From Bacteroidota bacterium (GTDB taxonomy: Bacteria; Bacteroidota; Rhodothermia; Rhodothermales; Rubricoccaceae): a stretch of 11,126 nucleotides of DNA. A program made the translations under genes and the position numbers. Position 1 is the first letter of the stretch, and each line of letters starts with the position of its first letter. The stretch is taken from positions 1-11,126 of the forward strand of contig JADFLK010000025.1 in the NCBI GenBank assembly GCA_022564455.1. Reading direction: 5' to 3'. The notes beneath the pieces were generated by a model, which made no database searches, was not told where the DNA came from, and was given only the letters and a program-made list of their open reading frames with translations. This document shows positions 1-6,875 of the stretch, in pieces.

Positions 1-8
1 GGCGAAGG

Positions 9-24
9 GGTGGCACACGCCACC
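9..24. other. small perfect hairpin at window edge
   Basis: GGTGGC (9-14) and GCCACC (19-24) form a perfect 6-bp stem around the loop ACAC. It could be part of a terminator for the minus-strand genes that end near 238-286 or for a gene outside the window. There is no T-run on either side. Function is unassigned. Confidence 0.3.
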
Positions 25-237
25 GGGACGGCGGAACAAACCCGACAGAGCTACTCAATTCAGCTCAACAGGTGATCTACCGCCCAACCGGGGCGTGCAA
101 CACCGCGCAACATCATCCCACCCAGCCGGATATGTGCCCTGAGGACAGGCGGACTCCTTGTCATGTAGACCGAGTGATAGGGCGCTTCTATTCGTGGTCG
201 TTCGCCCGGTGTCAGACGTCTTGGCGCAGTCGGTTGC

Positions 238-285
238 TTACCCGTCGCCCTCCAGAACAACGACAGCCGCTACCTCACCCTGCTC
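238..285 (-). pseudogene. stranded 3' tail of the cupredoxin-like gene beyond the in-frame TAG
   Basis: Reading on past the TAG (288-286) in the same frame gives 15 codons, EQGEVAAVVVLEGDG, then TAA at 240-238. This is what the final strand of a cupredoxin looks like after Cys-x-x-Pro-Gly-His-x-x-x-Gly: a Gly-x-Val start and a run of hydrophobic residues. The stop sits where Tyr, Arg or another residue is usual, and TAC/TAT to TAG is a single-base change. In canonical type 1 sites the residue after this Gly is the axial Met; here it is Glu. The reading is seen directly; the interpretation as the former C-terminus is inference. Confidence 0.55.
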
Positions 286-873
286 CTAATGGCCAGGCAG
301 GTTGCAGAAGATAATGTATGTGCCAGCACCGAGACCGCTGATCTCCACAGTCTCACCAGGTGCAATCCACTCCCCCGCAGTGTTCCCGAGCCAGCCGAGT
401 CCCTGCTGACCGTCGACCATCCGCTGGTCACGGGCCACTGCTTCCTCGCAGAGCACTCGTCTCGCTTCGATGGCAGAAAGCTCCCCGGAGGGCGGTGGAT
501 CACCCGGTCCGTAGTCGAACTCCATGAAGACACACCACTCCACCGGACCCATCCCAAAGTCCTGTTGGGCGTTCTGCCAGTCGTACAAGGGGAGGGCCTC
601 AGGGTCGTGAGGGCCCACAACCATTGTGTATCGGTGAGGTTCGGTCCCAACGTTAGTGATCTCGAACAAGGTCGGACATGAGGGCGGGCAATAGCGGAGG
701 GAACCTGCCCGTATGGTCTCAGGCTCAACGGTTATCCGGCCATCATCAATGGCGACAGCAGCGGGCTCGACACTCCGACCGCATGCGGCCAACACAAGCG
801 CACCCGCCAGCAGGCCTATTACGTAGCTTCTAATCGGCGGCTCCGAGTCCGAGTGTCGGATGTCGTCTGTCAT
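286..873 (-). CDS. cupredoxin-like lipoprotein, cut short by a TAG stop in the copper-binding loop
   Basis: The 195-residue product starts at ATG 873 and has a lipoprotein signal: a hydrophobic stretch at about 17-30 ending in LAAC, with Cys31 as lipidation site. A cupredoxin-like fold is suggested by a GTEPH segment (His80) on an early strand and a C-terminal GTYIIFCNLPGH segment (Cys190, His195), which matches the Cys-Asn-x-Pro-Gly-His copper loop of small blue copper-type proteins. The middle (about 88-165) is a long Cys-containing insertion not usual in a minimal cupredoxin. The stop falls directly after the loop histidine, so the last beta strand is missing, but the same frame continues beyond it (see 238-285). 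The start overlaps the stop of the upstream fragment by 4 bp (ATGA). By family, an electron-transfer or copper-binding role outside the inner membrane would be expected. As translated, the protein probably cannot fold normally, so it may be a recent pseudogene. A sequencing error at one base is the alternative. Confidence 0.6.
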   Translation of the reverse strand: MTDDIRHSDSEPPIRSYVIGLLAGALVLAACGRSVEPAAVAIDDGRITVEPETIRAGSLRYCPPSCPTLFEITNVGTEPHRYTMVVGPHDPEALPLYDWQNAQQDFGMGPVEWCVFMEFDYGPGDPPPSGELSAIEARRVLCEEAVARDQRMVDGQQGLGWLGNTAGEWIAPGETVEISGLGAGTYIIFCNLPGH

Positions 874-1169
874 CTCTCACCATCCCGGTAAGCCGTTTGG
901 GCGTGGTCTCCGGCTGGGTCTGAATACCAGCCCGGTTCGGGGTTGAAGCTCAGGTTGGGGTCATTGTGGCGGCGCTGGAAGCCGAAAGGAATCAGCGTGA
1001 TGTGATCGACGCCGAGACCAGCGAGACGGGCCATCGCCTCTTGGGAAGGTTCTTCTACGGCATCCAGCGTCATCCCGCGAATCATGGACGCAGACCCTGT
1101 TTCACCTGCCTCTGGCGATTCGGCAGAGGACGTGCAGCCTGCTGTCAGTAGACAGAGGACGGAGAGCAA
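870..1169 (-). pseudogene. N-terminal fragment of a lipoprotein resembling a TIM-barrel glycosidase
   Basis: A signal-like stretch ending in LLTAGC gives a good lipobox. It is followed by about 20 linker residues and then a segment (IRGMTLDA, then LAGLGVDHITLIPFGFQ, then NPEPGWYSD) that resembles the first strand-helix-strand of GH113-like TIM-barrel glycosidases and related proteins. Those proteins run to roughly 300-400 residues, whereas this frame stops after about 99. No continuation was found in the other two frames past 900. The only usable start is TTG 1169, which leaves a signal with no positive n-region. Reading upstream in frame gives NLSFRVCLL, which would supply an Arg, but has no start codon and runs straight into the heptamer repeats. 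Both ends therefore look damaged. The stop overlaps the next gene's ATG (ATGA, 870-873). The family assignment rests on pattern recognition only. Confidence 0.5.
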
Positions 1170-1191
1170 AAGGCAGACGCGGAAGGAAAGA

Positions 1192-1335
1192 TTTTGGATA
1201 TCGGATGTCGGAAAGGGACGTAGGCAGGTAGGGAGGTAGCCGGATGGGGAGGTTCTAGATATTGGATATGGGATCGGGTTTTCGGTCTGTCGTCAGCGGT
1301 CTGCCGTCGGTGGATGTGGGATGTGGGATTTCGGA
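1192..1335. repeat. three short clusters of 7-bp repeats (consensus TNTSGGA)
   Basis: Units read TTTTGGA, TATCGGA, TGTCGGA at 1192-1212; TATTGGA, TATGGGA at 1260-1273; TGTGGGA, TGTGGGA, TTTCGGA at 1315-1335. Each cluster keeps a strict 7-bp step. The array at 7343-7419 has the same family in reverse complement. Such low-complexity heptamers read as ISDIG-type peptides in some frames, but this is an artefact of a 21-bp (7-codon) super-period. Function unknown. Confidence 0.65.
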
Positions 1336-1400
1336 TTGCCTGGTAGGCAGTTGAAAATGAGATCGTTGTGCGGAATGATCTCAGTCTTTCCTAGGAAACC

Positions 1401-1422
1401 CCCTCTCCCAGACGGGAGAGGG
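1401..1422. repeat. perfect 9-bp inverted repeat, REP-like
   Basis: CCCTCTCCC (1401-1409), loop AGAC, GGGAGAGGG (1414-1422), followed by ACGGGGTGAGGGGG. It lies between divergently transcribed genes, so it is unlikely to be a terminator. The layout of a C/G-rich stem with a GGGGTGAGGG flank resembles dispersed palindromic elements seen in many bacterial genomes. Copy number cannot be judged from one window. Confidence 0.5.
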
Positions 1423-1537
1423 ACGGGGTGAGGGGGAGGACATCAACAACAGCGCACACGATGACCAATTTAACGGCCTTCCAGGTAGGGTGGGCTGGCC
1501 GAGCGAGCCGGTTGTCTTACCACGGAAACAGGGCGGA

Positions 1538-1586
1538 GGACAGAGGGCTAAGCACTGAGAACAGGGGACAGATGGCTAGAGGACGA
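1538..1586. repeat. purine-rich heptamer-periodic tract (GGACAGA family)
   Basis: GGACAGAGGGCTAA (1538-1551) recurs as GGACAGATGGCTAG (1566-1579), exactly 28 bp (four heptamers) later, with related units GAACAGG and AGGACGA in register. It is a different word from the TNTSGGA repeats but has the same 7-bp step. No coding sense was found. Confidence 0.45.
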
Positions 1587-1719
1587 ATAGATCTAAAAAA
1601 TAGCAGGAATACCTACCGAAGCCGTCACGTGCTCCAAAGTGCCGAGAATCGGGCAATGGATTTGGCGCGGGCGGCGTTTCAGCCGATACTACCTGTTCTT
1701 CTCGCCGAAAATACCCCCT

Positions 1720-4248
1720 ATGCCGCGCCGAAGATCGTCTCGCCGCGCCTCGACCCGCTCTCGGCCTGTCCGCAAAAAGCGGAACGGGCTGTTGCGACGC
1801 TATTTCGGGGCGCTACGTGATCCGAGCAGGAAGGCGTGGAGAAAGGTGTTGCTCGTGTTCTGGGGCGGGTTTGTGATGGCATCAATTCTGGCAATCGCGC
1901 TCGCGGTTTACGTCGCCGTTCTGATTCCCTCAACGCCCAGCGCTCTCGAACTCCAGCGAGCCGCCGAGGCCCGGCCGACCATCGTCTACGCAGCGAGCGG
2001 GGAGAAGCTCACGCAGTTCGAGGCGCCGTTTCGGGAGTGGGTGCCGATTGACCAGATCCCCCTGCATGTAGTGGACGCGTTGTTGGCTACGGAGGATCGG
2101 AGATTTTACAACCACACGGGCATTGACATCCGCCGGACTGTCGGGGCCGTGTGGCGATCTGTGACGGGAAACCGGGAAGGCGGATCGACCCTCACGCAGC
2201 AGCTTGCACGAAACCTGTTTCCCGAGGAAATCGGGAATGCGGGAACCATCAACCGGAAGATCCGCGAGATGATTGCGGCCGTTAAAATTGAGCGGGCGCA
2301 CACGAAGCGCGACATCCTGGAGGCCTACCTGAACACGGTGCCGTTTCTCTATAACGCAACGGGCATCGAGCGGGCTGCACAGACGTATTTCAGCAAGCCA
2401 GCCACCGAATTGACGGTCTCGGAAGGGGCAACGCTCGTGGCCATGCTCAAAGGGCCGGATTATTACAACCCCGTCCGCAACCCGGAGCGGTCGCTGGAAC
2501 GGCGGAATCTTGTCTTACGATTGATGGTGGAGCATGGCAACCTGGACGCGGCCGAGGCCACAAGGCTCAGCAGCGGTAGCCTTGGCCTGAACTTTCGCCG
2601 CCTGCCCGGCAACGAGAGCCTCGCGCCACACTTCACGGCGGCCGTCCGCGTACGGATGGAAGCGTGGGCTCAGCGGAATGGCTACAATCTCGAAACGGAT
2701 GGCCTCGTCATCCGCACGACGCTGGATTTGGGCATGCAACGGATGGCCGAGGAGGCGGTGCGCGAGCAGACCGAGCGTCTGCAAGCTGTTGCGGATGTGG
2801 AGTGGAGCCGTAGCAGGATGCCCTCGCTCGTTGGGGCCGACGCCTATGTGCGGTACCGCTCGCGGGTGGAGCCCTTCGACTACTTCTGGCGAACGCGCTC
2901 GCGCGTTGTAGAGCGCCACATCCGTCGCTCCGGTGAATTCAGGGCGATGGTGGATGGGGGCCAATCGGAGGAGGATGCCATGCGCGCTCTCCGCGAAAAC
3001 GACCGTTTTATGGACGCCCTCCGTGCGACTGCCACGCGCCTCGAAGCAGGCTTCGTGGCAGTGGAGCCTTCCACCGGCAATGTGCGGGTATGGGTGGGCA
3101 GCCGCGATTTTGCGGTGGATGAGTACGACCACGTGGCCGTCGCGCAGCGCCAGCCCGGTTCTACGTTTAAGCCATTCGTGTACGCAGCGGCCTTGCAGCG
3201 TGGCTTTTCGCCGCTGGACCGTTTCACCGACGAATCGATAGCCGTGAACCTGGGGGGCGGAAGAACCTGGCGGGTTACGAACAGCGGAAGCCTGGGCTCG
3301 GGCGCACAGTTCACGCTCGCCGACGCACTCGCGTATTCAAAAAACACGATCACCGTGCAACTCATGGACGAGATTGGGCCGGCGCGCGTGGCGTTGATGG
3401 CGCGCCAGATGGGCATCAGCAACAGCGAACTCGACGCGGTGCCGTCTTTGGCTTTGGGAACCAGTCCGGTTACGCTGCTGGAGATGGTCTCGGCCTTCGG
3501 CACCATAGCCAACGAGGGCCTCCGGCGCGTGCCACGGCTGGTCACGCGCATAGAAACGGCCAACGGCCACGTTCTCGATTCGTTCGGCGGACAGGGCCGG
3601 CAGGTACTCACCCGCAGCGACGCCCGGACACTGATTGACATGATGCGCGGCGTGGTGGACCGGGGTACCGGCCGCGGCATCCGAGATTGGGGCATCGTAG
3701 GCGACGTGGCAGGGAAGACGGGTACCACGCAGCGCAATGCCGACGGATGGTTCATTCTCATGCATCCGCATTTGGTTGCAGGCGCGTGGGTCGGCTTCAA
3801 CGACCAGCAGGTCGCCTTCCGATCGAATTACTGGGGCCAGGGTGCGCACAACGCACTTTACTTGGTTGGCGATTTCTTCCAGAATGCCCAGGCACGGCTG
3901 CCCGACAGCCGCTTCACGAATCCGCCCAACTACGGCCAGTCGTTCGCCACCTATTACGGCGATGCGGACTCGGTTTTGCAGTGGATCGATCAGCACTTCC
4001 GGAACGACTCGATGGGCATGGATCCGCTGGAGGGCCTCCAGCTGGATGACTTCGAGCACGCGGAGTTCGACGCCGAGGCCTATGTGGAGACGTTTGGCCC
4101 ATGGGTCGAAGACGAGGGGGGCGACCCCTACGAACGCCTCCGGAATGCCACCCTCGCCGATGATCCGTCAATCGTAGATCCCGTTGAGCCCGACTTCCAG
4201 CCCGCGCCTATCCCGCAAGACGGCCAGATTGACGGTGGCGGCGGCTGA
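1720..4248 (+). CDS. penicillin-binding protein 1A, bifunctional transglycosylase/transpeptidase
   Basis: This class A PBP polymerises lipid II into glycan strands and cross-links the peptides at the outer face of the inner membrane. The 842-residue product has a very basic cytoplasmic N-terminus (RRRSSRR, VRKKRN), one membrane segment at about 42-69, a GT51 domain at about 90-260, and a transpeptidase domain at about 445-690. GT51 motifs are ATEDRRFYNHTG with catalytic Glu125, GGSTLTQQLARNLF, and GIERAAQTYF. Transpeptidase motifs are SxxK as STFK (Ser481, Lys484), SxN as SKN (540-542), and KTGTT (666-670). The linker between the domains is long, as in many Bacteroidota PBP1A proteins. After about residue 745 comes an acidic, proline-rich tail ending in GGGG. 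ATG 1720 was chosen because it begins the basic stretch; an in-frame GTG at 1639 would add 27 residues of unlikely character. No Shine-Dalgarno is seen. The gene is monocistronic in appearance, with 338 bp before the next gene. Confidence 0.95.
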   Translation: MPRRRSSRRASTRSRPVRKKRNGLLRRYFGALRDPSRKAWRKVLLVFWGGFVMASILAIALAVYVAVLIPSTPSALELQRAAEARPTIVYAASGEKLTQFEAPFREWVPIDQIPLHVVDALLATEDRRFYNHTGIDIRRTVGAVWRSVTGNREGGSTLTQQLARNLFPEEIGNAGTINRKIREMIAAVKIERAHTKRDILEAYLNTVPFLYNATGIERAAQTYFSKPATELTVSEGATLVAMLKGPDYYNPVRNPERSLERRNLVLRLMVEHGNLDAAEATRLSSGSLGLNFRRLPGNESLAPHFTAAVRVRMEAWAQRNGYNLETDGLVIRTTLDLGMQRMAEEAVREQTERLQAVADVEWSRSRMPSLVGADAYVRYRSRVEPFDYFWRTRSRVVERHIRRSGEFRAMVDGGQSEEDAMRALRENDRFMDALRATATRLEAGFVAVEPSTGNVRVWVGSRDFAVDEYDHVAVAQRQPGSTFKPFVYAAALQRGFSPLDRFTDESIAVNLGGGRTWRVTNSGSLGSGAQFTLADALAYSKNTITVQLMDEIGPARVALMARQMGISNSELDAVPSLALGTSPVTLLEMVSAFGTIANEGLRRVPRLVTRIETANGHVLDSFGGQGRQVLTRSDARTLIDMMRGVVDRGTGRGIRDWGIVGDVAGKTGTTQRNADGWFILMHPHLVAGAWVGFNDQQVAFRSNYWGQGAHNALYLVGDFFQNAQARLPDSRFTNPPNYGQSFATYYGDADSVLQWIDQHFRNDSMGMDPLEGLQLDDFEHAEFDAEAYVETFGPWVEDEGGDPYERLRNATLADDPSIVDPVEPDFQPAPIPQDGQIDGGGG

Positions 4249-4346
4249 CGGTTCATTCAGAATTAACTGTCGAGCGCGTTGGGTGGTGGGACGAGGGCGG
4301 TTGCTCGCAGACTTTTTGCATGCTCTATCCGGCGTTGTGATTAAAA

Positions 4347-4409
4347 GGAGTTGTTGTCTCCGAGGCCGTAGCGTCGTGGCCTCGTACCCGACGGCCTGAA
4401 GGCGGTCGG
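4347..4409 (+). ncRNA. three consecutive stem-loops, candidate structured RNA or terminator
   Basis: GGAG/CTCC (4347-4350 with 4358-4361) is followed by a perfect 7-bp stem CGAGGCC/GGCCTCG (4361-4367 with 4378-4384, 10-nt loop). A third stem has CCGAC/GTCGG (4388-4392 with 4405-4409) enclosing a G-G mismatch and GCC-TGAA-GGC with a tetraloop. The first two stems share base 4361. No U-run follows, so an intrinsic terminator is not clear; a processed 3' end or a 5' leader of the next gene is possible. No known RNA family was recognised. Confidence 0.35.
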
Positions 4410-4462
4410 AAGCGGTTTCGAAGATCGGAGCAGGAACGGCGCGTCGGATTTGTTCTGATTCA

Positions 4463-4470
4463 TATATTCG
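4463..4470 (+). promoter_or_regulatory. possible -7 promoter element for the exported protein gene
   Basis: TATATTCG differs from the Bacteroidota -7 consensus TAnnTTTG at one fixed position and lies about 117 bp before ATG 4587. No TTTG is present at the matching -33 distance, so this is only a weak candidate. Confidence 0.25.
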
Positions 4471-4586
4471 GAAAGAAAGGACTTCGACGTGAAGGCATGC
4501 GGTGGATCAGGAGTGCATTATCCTACGCCAGCAGACCACGCTGCCCACGACGGAGCACTCGCACGCTCATTCAATCCCCTGAAACC

Positions 4587-5951
4587 ATGAAAACCCGCTA
4601 CGCTTTTTTCGGCATCGCGCTGGCCGCCCTGGCCTTTTTCGGCGCTGCGCCCACAACCGCCCAGGACTTTAACGACGCTGTACAAGGCTACGTCTGGGCC
4701 GATCAACCGTCCTCAGGCAACTACACGCCCGATCCGACTTACTCGTACAATTCTTCGGGCGGCGCCGTCGAAATCGACAGGTCTTCCGTGGGTACCTACG
4801 CGGTAACGTTTTTCGGGCTCGGGCCGGTTGCCGGCGGCGGAAATGTGCAGGTAACCGCCCGAATCGATGGCGGGCCGGCGCGTTGCAATATCGCTTCCTG
4901 GGAGTCCACGGGGCCAGACTTGCTGATAAGTATCCGTTGTTACGACCCCGCCGGCGCCCTGGTAGATACCCCGTACGATGTACTGTTCACGTCAACCGCA
5001 GGGGGAATCTCTGGGTTTGCCTACGCCTGGGCAAATGACGCCGGCTCTGCATCGTATACGCCTAATGCCGACTTTTCCTACAATGGAGGGGGCGGCGCCA
5101 TTACAGCCACGAGATCGGGCGTTGGGGTCTACACCATGACGTTCGTTGGCATTGCCGGAGCATCGGGTGGGCACTATCAGGTCAGCGCGTATGGCAACGG
5201 GAGTGCGTTCTGTAGCCATGATGGCTGGGATGCCGAAACTGTTTTTATCGAGTGTTTTAACGCAGCCGGCAGTCCCGCCAATGTGCGGTACACCGTTCTA
5301 TACGTGGAGACGACGGACGTGGTGGATGGGCTGGGTTATGCCTGGGCCAACGAGCCTGCGTCTGCCTCCTACTCACCGAATGCCTTTTATGCCTACAACA
5401 GCAAAGGCGGTGGTATTACAGCGACAAGAAGCAGCGCCGGTGACTATAGGATGACCTTCTCAGACCTCGTCGGGACTGCCGGCGCCGGCGGCCACGTTCA
5501 GGTTTCATCGGACAGCGGCAGCGCTGTGTATTGCTCGACGGTTGGCTGGGGGTCCGACTCTCCCGATTTTGTTGTCGATGTCTTTTGTTTCGATGAAACC
5601 GGAGCTCTCGTCGATAGCTGGTACAACATCCTCGTAGTCTGGCCGGAGCGCGCTCCTGTTGCCAATGAGCCGGCTGCCGAGCTGCCGAGCACGCTGGCGT
5701 TGCACGCGGCGTATCCGAATCCGTTCAACCCGAGCACCACGCTGCGGTACGATCTAGCAGAGGCAGGCAACGTGCGGATCGCTGTGTTCGATATGCTTGG
5801 CAGAGAAGTGGTCGAGCTACTCAACCAGCAGCAGGCAGCCGGGAGCCACGAGATCAGCTTCGACGCCGAAGGCCTACCGACCGGCACCTACATCGCCCGG
5901 ATGGAAGCGGGCGGAGAGGTACGCGCCCAGCGCCTAACCCTCATCCGCTGA
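4587..5951 (+). CDS. secreted three-repeat protein with T9SS type A sorting domain
   Basis: The 454-residue product has a classic signal peptide (MKTRY, then a hydrophobic core, probable cleavage near PTTAQ at 23-26). Three tandem repeats of roughly 105 residues follow, starting at about 34, 143 and 248. Each opens with [FLV]xYAWAN or YVWAD and SxxYxPxxxxxYN, then SxGxYxxTF, and has two cysteines: 100/118, 209/223 and 316/334, probably one disulfide per repeat. Residues 367-454 form the sorting domain: AAYPNPFNPSTTLRYDL, FDMLGREV, LPTGTYIARM and a C-terminal basic end. In Bacteroidota such domains direct export across the outer membrane by the type IX system and are usually removed or anchored at the surface. 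The repeat is beta-rich in appearance but I do not recognise it as a named domain, so the function is unknown; adhesion or surface display is only a guess. ATG 4587 was chosen for the signal peptide; an upstream ATG at 4497 would hide it. Confidence 0.9.
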   Translation: MKTRYAFFGIALAALAFFGAAPTTAQDFNDAVQGYVWADQPSSGNYTPDPTYSYNSSGGAVEIDRSSVGTYAVTFFGLGPVAGGGNVQVTARIDGGPARCNIASWESTGPDLLISIRCYDPAGALVDTPYDVLFTSTAGGISGFAYAWANDAGSASYTPNADFSYNGGGGAITATRSGVGVYTMTFVGIAGASGGHYQVSAYGNGSAFCSHDGWDAETVFIECFNAAGSPANVRYTVLYVETTDVVDGLGYAWANEPASASYSPNAFYAYNSKGGGITATRSSAGDYRMTFSDLVGTAGAGGHVQVSSDSGSAVYCSTVGWGSDSPDFVVDVFCFDETGALVDSWYNILVVWPERAPVANEPAAELPSTLALHAAYPNPFNPSTTLRYDLAEAGNVRIAVFDMLGREVVELLNQQQAAGSHEISFDAEGLPTGTYIARMEAGGEVRAQRLTLIR

Positions 5952-5991
5952 CGACGGCTGGATGAGACGTGATGGCTCGTCTGAGAGGAAT

Positions 5992-6019
5992 GCGGGGGTC
6001 GGGCTTGCCCGATCCCCGT
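5992..6019 (+). terminator. strong hairpin terminator after the T9SS protein
   Basis: CGGGGGTCGGGC (5993-6004) pairs with GCCCGATCCCCG (6007-6018), a 12-bp stem with one G-U pair, extendable by a G-U at 5992/6019; the innermost pair opens to leave a CTTG loop. It begins about 40 nt after the stop codon at 5951. The following sequence is only pyrimidine-rich (TCTCGTTCTC), not a clean T-run. Confidence 0.65.
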
Positions 6020-6161
6020 CTCGTTCTCGGGCCGGCTCTCAAGAAAACAGAGCAAAAGCCCAGGCACGTCATGGTTTTGTAGGATGGAATGGTGATCTTG
6101 CTTGTAACAGACATTCAGCGGTTTCGTAGCTGAACCCATTCCCCACCATCCTTCTGCTGCC

Positions 6162-6875
6162 ATGGTTCGCCTTCTCTCGCTCCTCACGCTTCTTGTTGCC
6201 CTACCCGCCGCCGCCCAGCCCAATATTGTTGGTGATTGGAGCGGCACTATTGATCTTTCCGCTGTACAGCCTGGAGCCGATTCGCTGACCGTCATTTTCC
6301 ACGTTTCGGAGAGCGACGAGGGGTACATGGGTACGATGGATAGTCCGGATCAGGGTGCGTTCGGCCTTCCGCTTTCAGATGTCGCGTTTGATGGAGAGAC
6401 GTTCTCGGCGTCACTCGCTGCCGCGAGCGCATCGTATTCCGGAGTCTTCGACGCGGAGGGCGCCCAGATCGAAGGCACGTGGACACAAGGCGGGAACACG
6501 ATACCGATGGTACTCACGCCGTACGAGGCGCCTGACGAACCGGCCGCAGCCGAGGGGCCAAAGCCCTCCACTATAAAACGCGGCGACTACACCGGCGACT
6601 GGGTGGGTGTCATGCAGAGGGACGATGGAGGAGAGATTCACATGACCTTTCACCTCGCCCGCAACGACGATGGCACGTACAACGCCATCCTCGACGCCCC
6701 CGGGCAGGCGGACAACCTCGCCCTCGGCCAGATTGAAGTGTACGGAAAGGATGTAGTGATCAACATTATGGGACGGGCCTCGTACACCGGCGTTGTTTCG
6801 GACGACGAGACCACGATGGAGGGCACCTTCGAGCAGGGGGGAGACAAGTCCCCGATGACGCTGACACGGCAGTAA
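6162..6875 (+). CDS. secreted protein with two copies of a small beta domain
   Basis: The 237-residue product has a signal peptide (MVRLLSLLTLLVALPAAAQ, cleavage near 19). It then has two homologous halves at about 24-120 and 145-237, joined by a linker rich in Pro, Ala and Glu. Both halves begin GDW[SV]G, continue with a hydrophobic TFH-type strand and a D-[SA]-P-x-Q-A turn, contain an ASY[ST]GV strand, and end with [EM]EGT[WF]xQGG followed by PM-LT. The same kind of module occurs in front of secreted alpha/beta hydrolases and related enzymes (patterns such as GxWxGxL and DSPDQGA), but here it stands alone with no catalytic domain. Likely location is the periplasm or outside. Ligand and role are unknown. 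ATG 6162 is set by the signal peptide. A hairpin terminator separates it from the upstream gene. Confidence 0.8.
   Translation: MVRLLSLLTLLVALPAAAQPNIVGDWSGTIDLSAVQPGADSLTVIFHVSESDEGYMGTMDSPDQGAFGLPLSDVAFDGETFSASLAAASASYSGVFDAEGAQIEGTWTQGGNTIPMVLTPYEAPDEPAAAEGPKPSTIKRGDYTGDWVGVMQRDDGGEIHMTFHLARNDDGTYNAILDAPGQADNLALGQIEVYGKDVVINIMGRASYTGVVSDDETTMEGTFEQGGDKSPMTLTRQ

Larger units (their letters stand above)
1170..1719. other. gene-free repeat-rich region between the decaying pair and PBP1A
   Basis: No convincing gene was found in 550 bp. It holds heptamer units at 1192-1212, 1260-1273 and 1315-1335, a short G-rich repetitive tract near 1220-1240 built from GTAGG/GGTAG words, a doubled GTCTGYCGTC word near 1284-1308, the 9-bp inverted repeat at 1401-1422, and a second heptamer-like tract at 1538-1586. 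The promoter for PBP1A should lie here, but no clear -33 TTTG / -7 TAnnTTTG pair was seen. Confidence 0.6.
4249..4586. other. intergenic region with clustered hairpins and possible leader RNA
   Basis: No gene is supported here. The region holds three consecutive potential stem-loops at 4347-4409 (listed separately) and an AT-rich TATATTCG at 4463-4470 that resembles the Bacteroidota -7 element. It must contain the end of the PBP1A transcript and the promoter of the exported protein at 4587. I did not recognise any known riboswitch or small RNA. Confidence 0.5.

Noticed and set aside
289..681. Plus-strand frame of 130 codons opposite the cupredoxin-like gene
   Set aside because: No recognisable motif; the opposite strand has a lipobox and a copper-loop motif.
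1639..1719. GTG start extending PBP1A by 27 residues
   Set aside because: The extension is atypical for the family and ATG 1720 directly precedes the expected basic cytoplasmic segment.
2880..3800. Long open frame of 306 codons on the minus strand inside PBP1A
   Set aside because: PBP1A on the plus strand has all catalytic motifs; the minus frame is rich in Arg, Ser and Pro with no domain and is a shadow of GC-rich codon use.
4430..4500. tRNA or SRP-like RNA in the PBP1A downstream spacer
   Set aside because: No T-loop GGTTCRANYCC or conserved SRP tetraloop arrangement could be read.
4497..4586. Upstream ATG extending the T9SS protein by 30 residues
   Set aside because: It would place an Arg-rich stretch before a clear signal peptide beginning at 4587.
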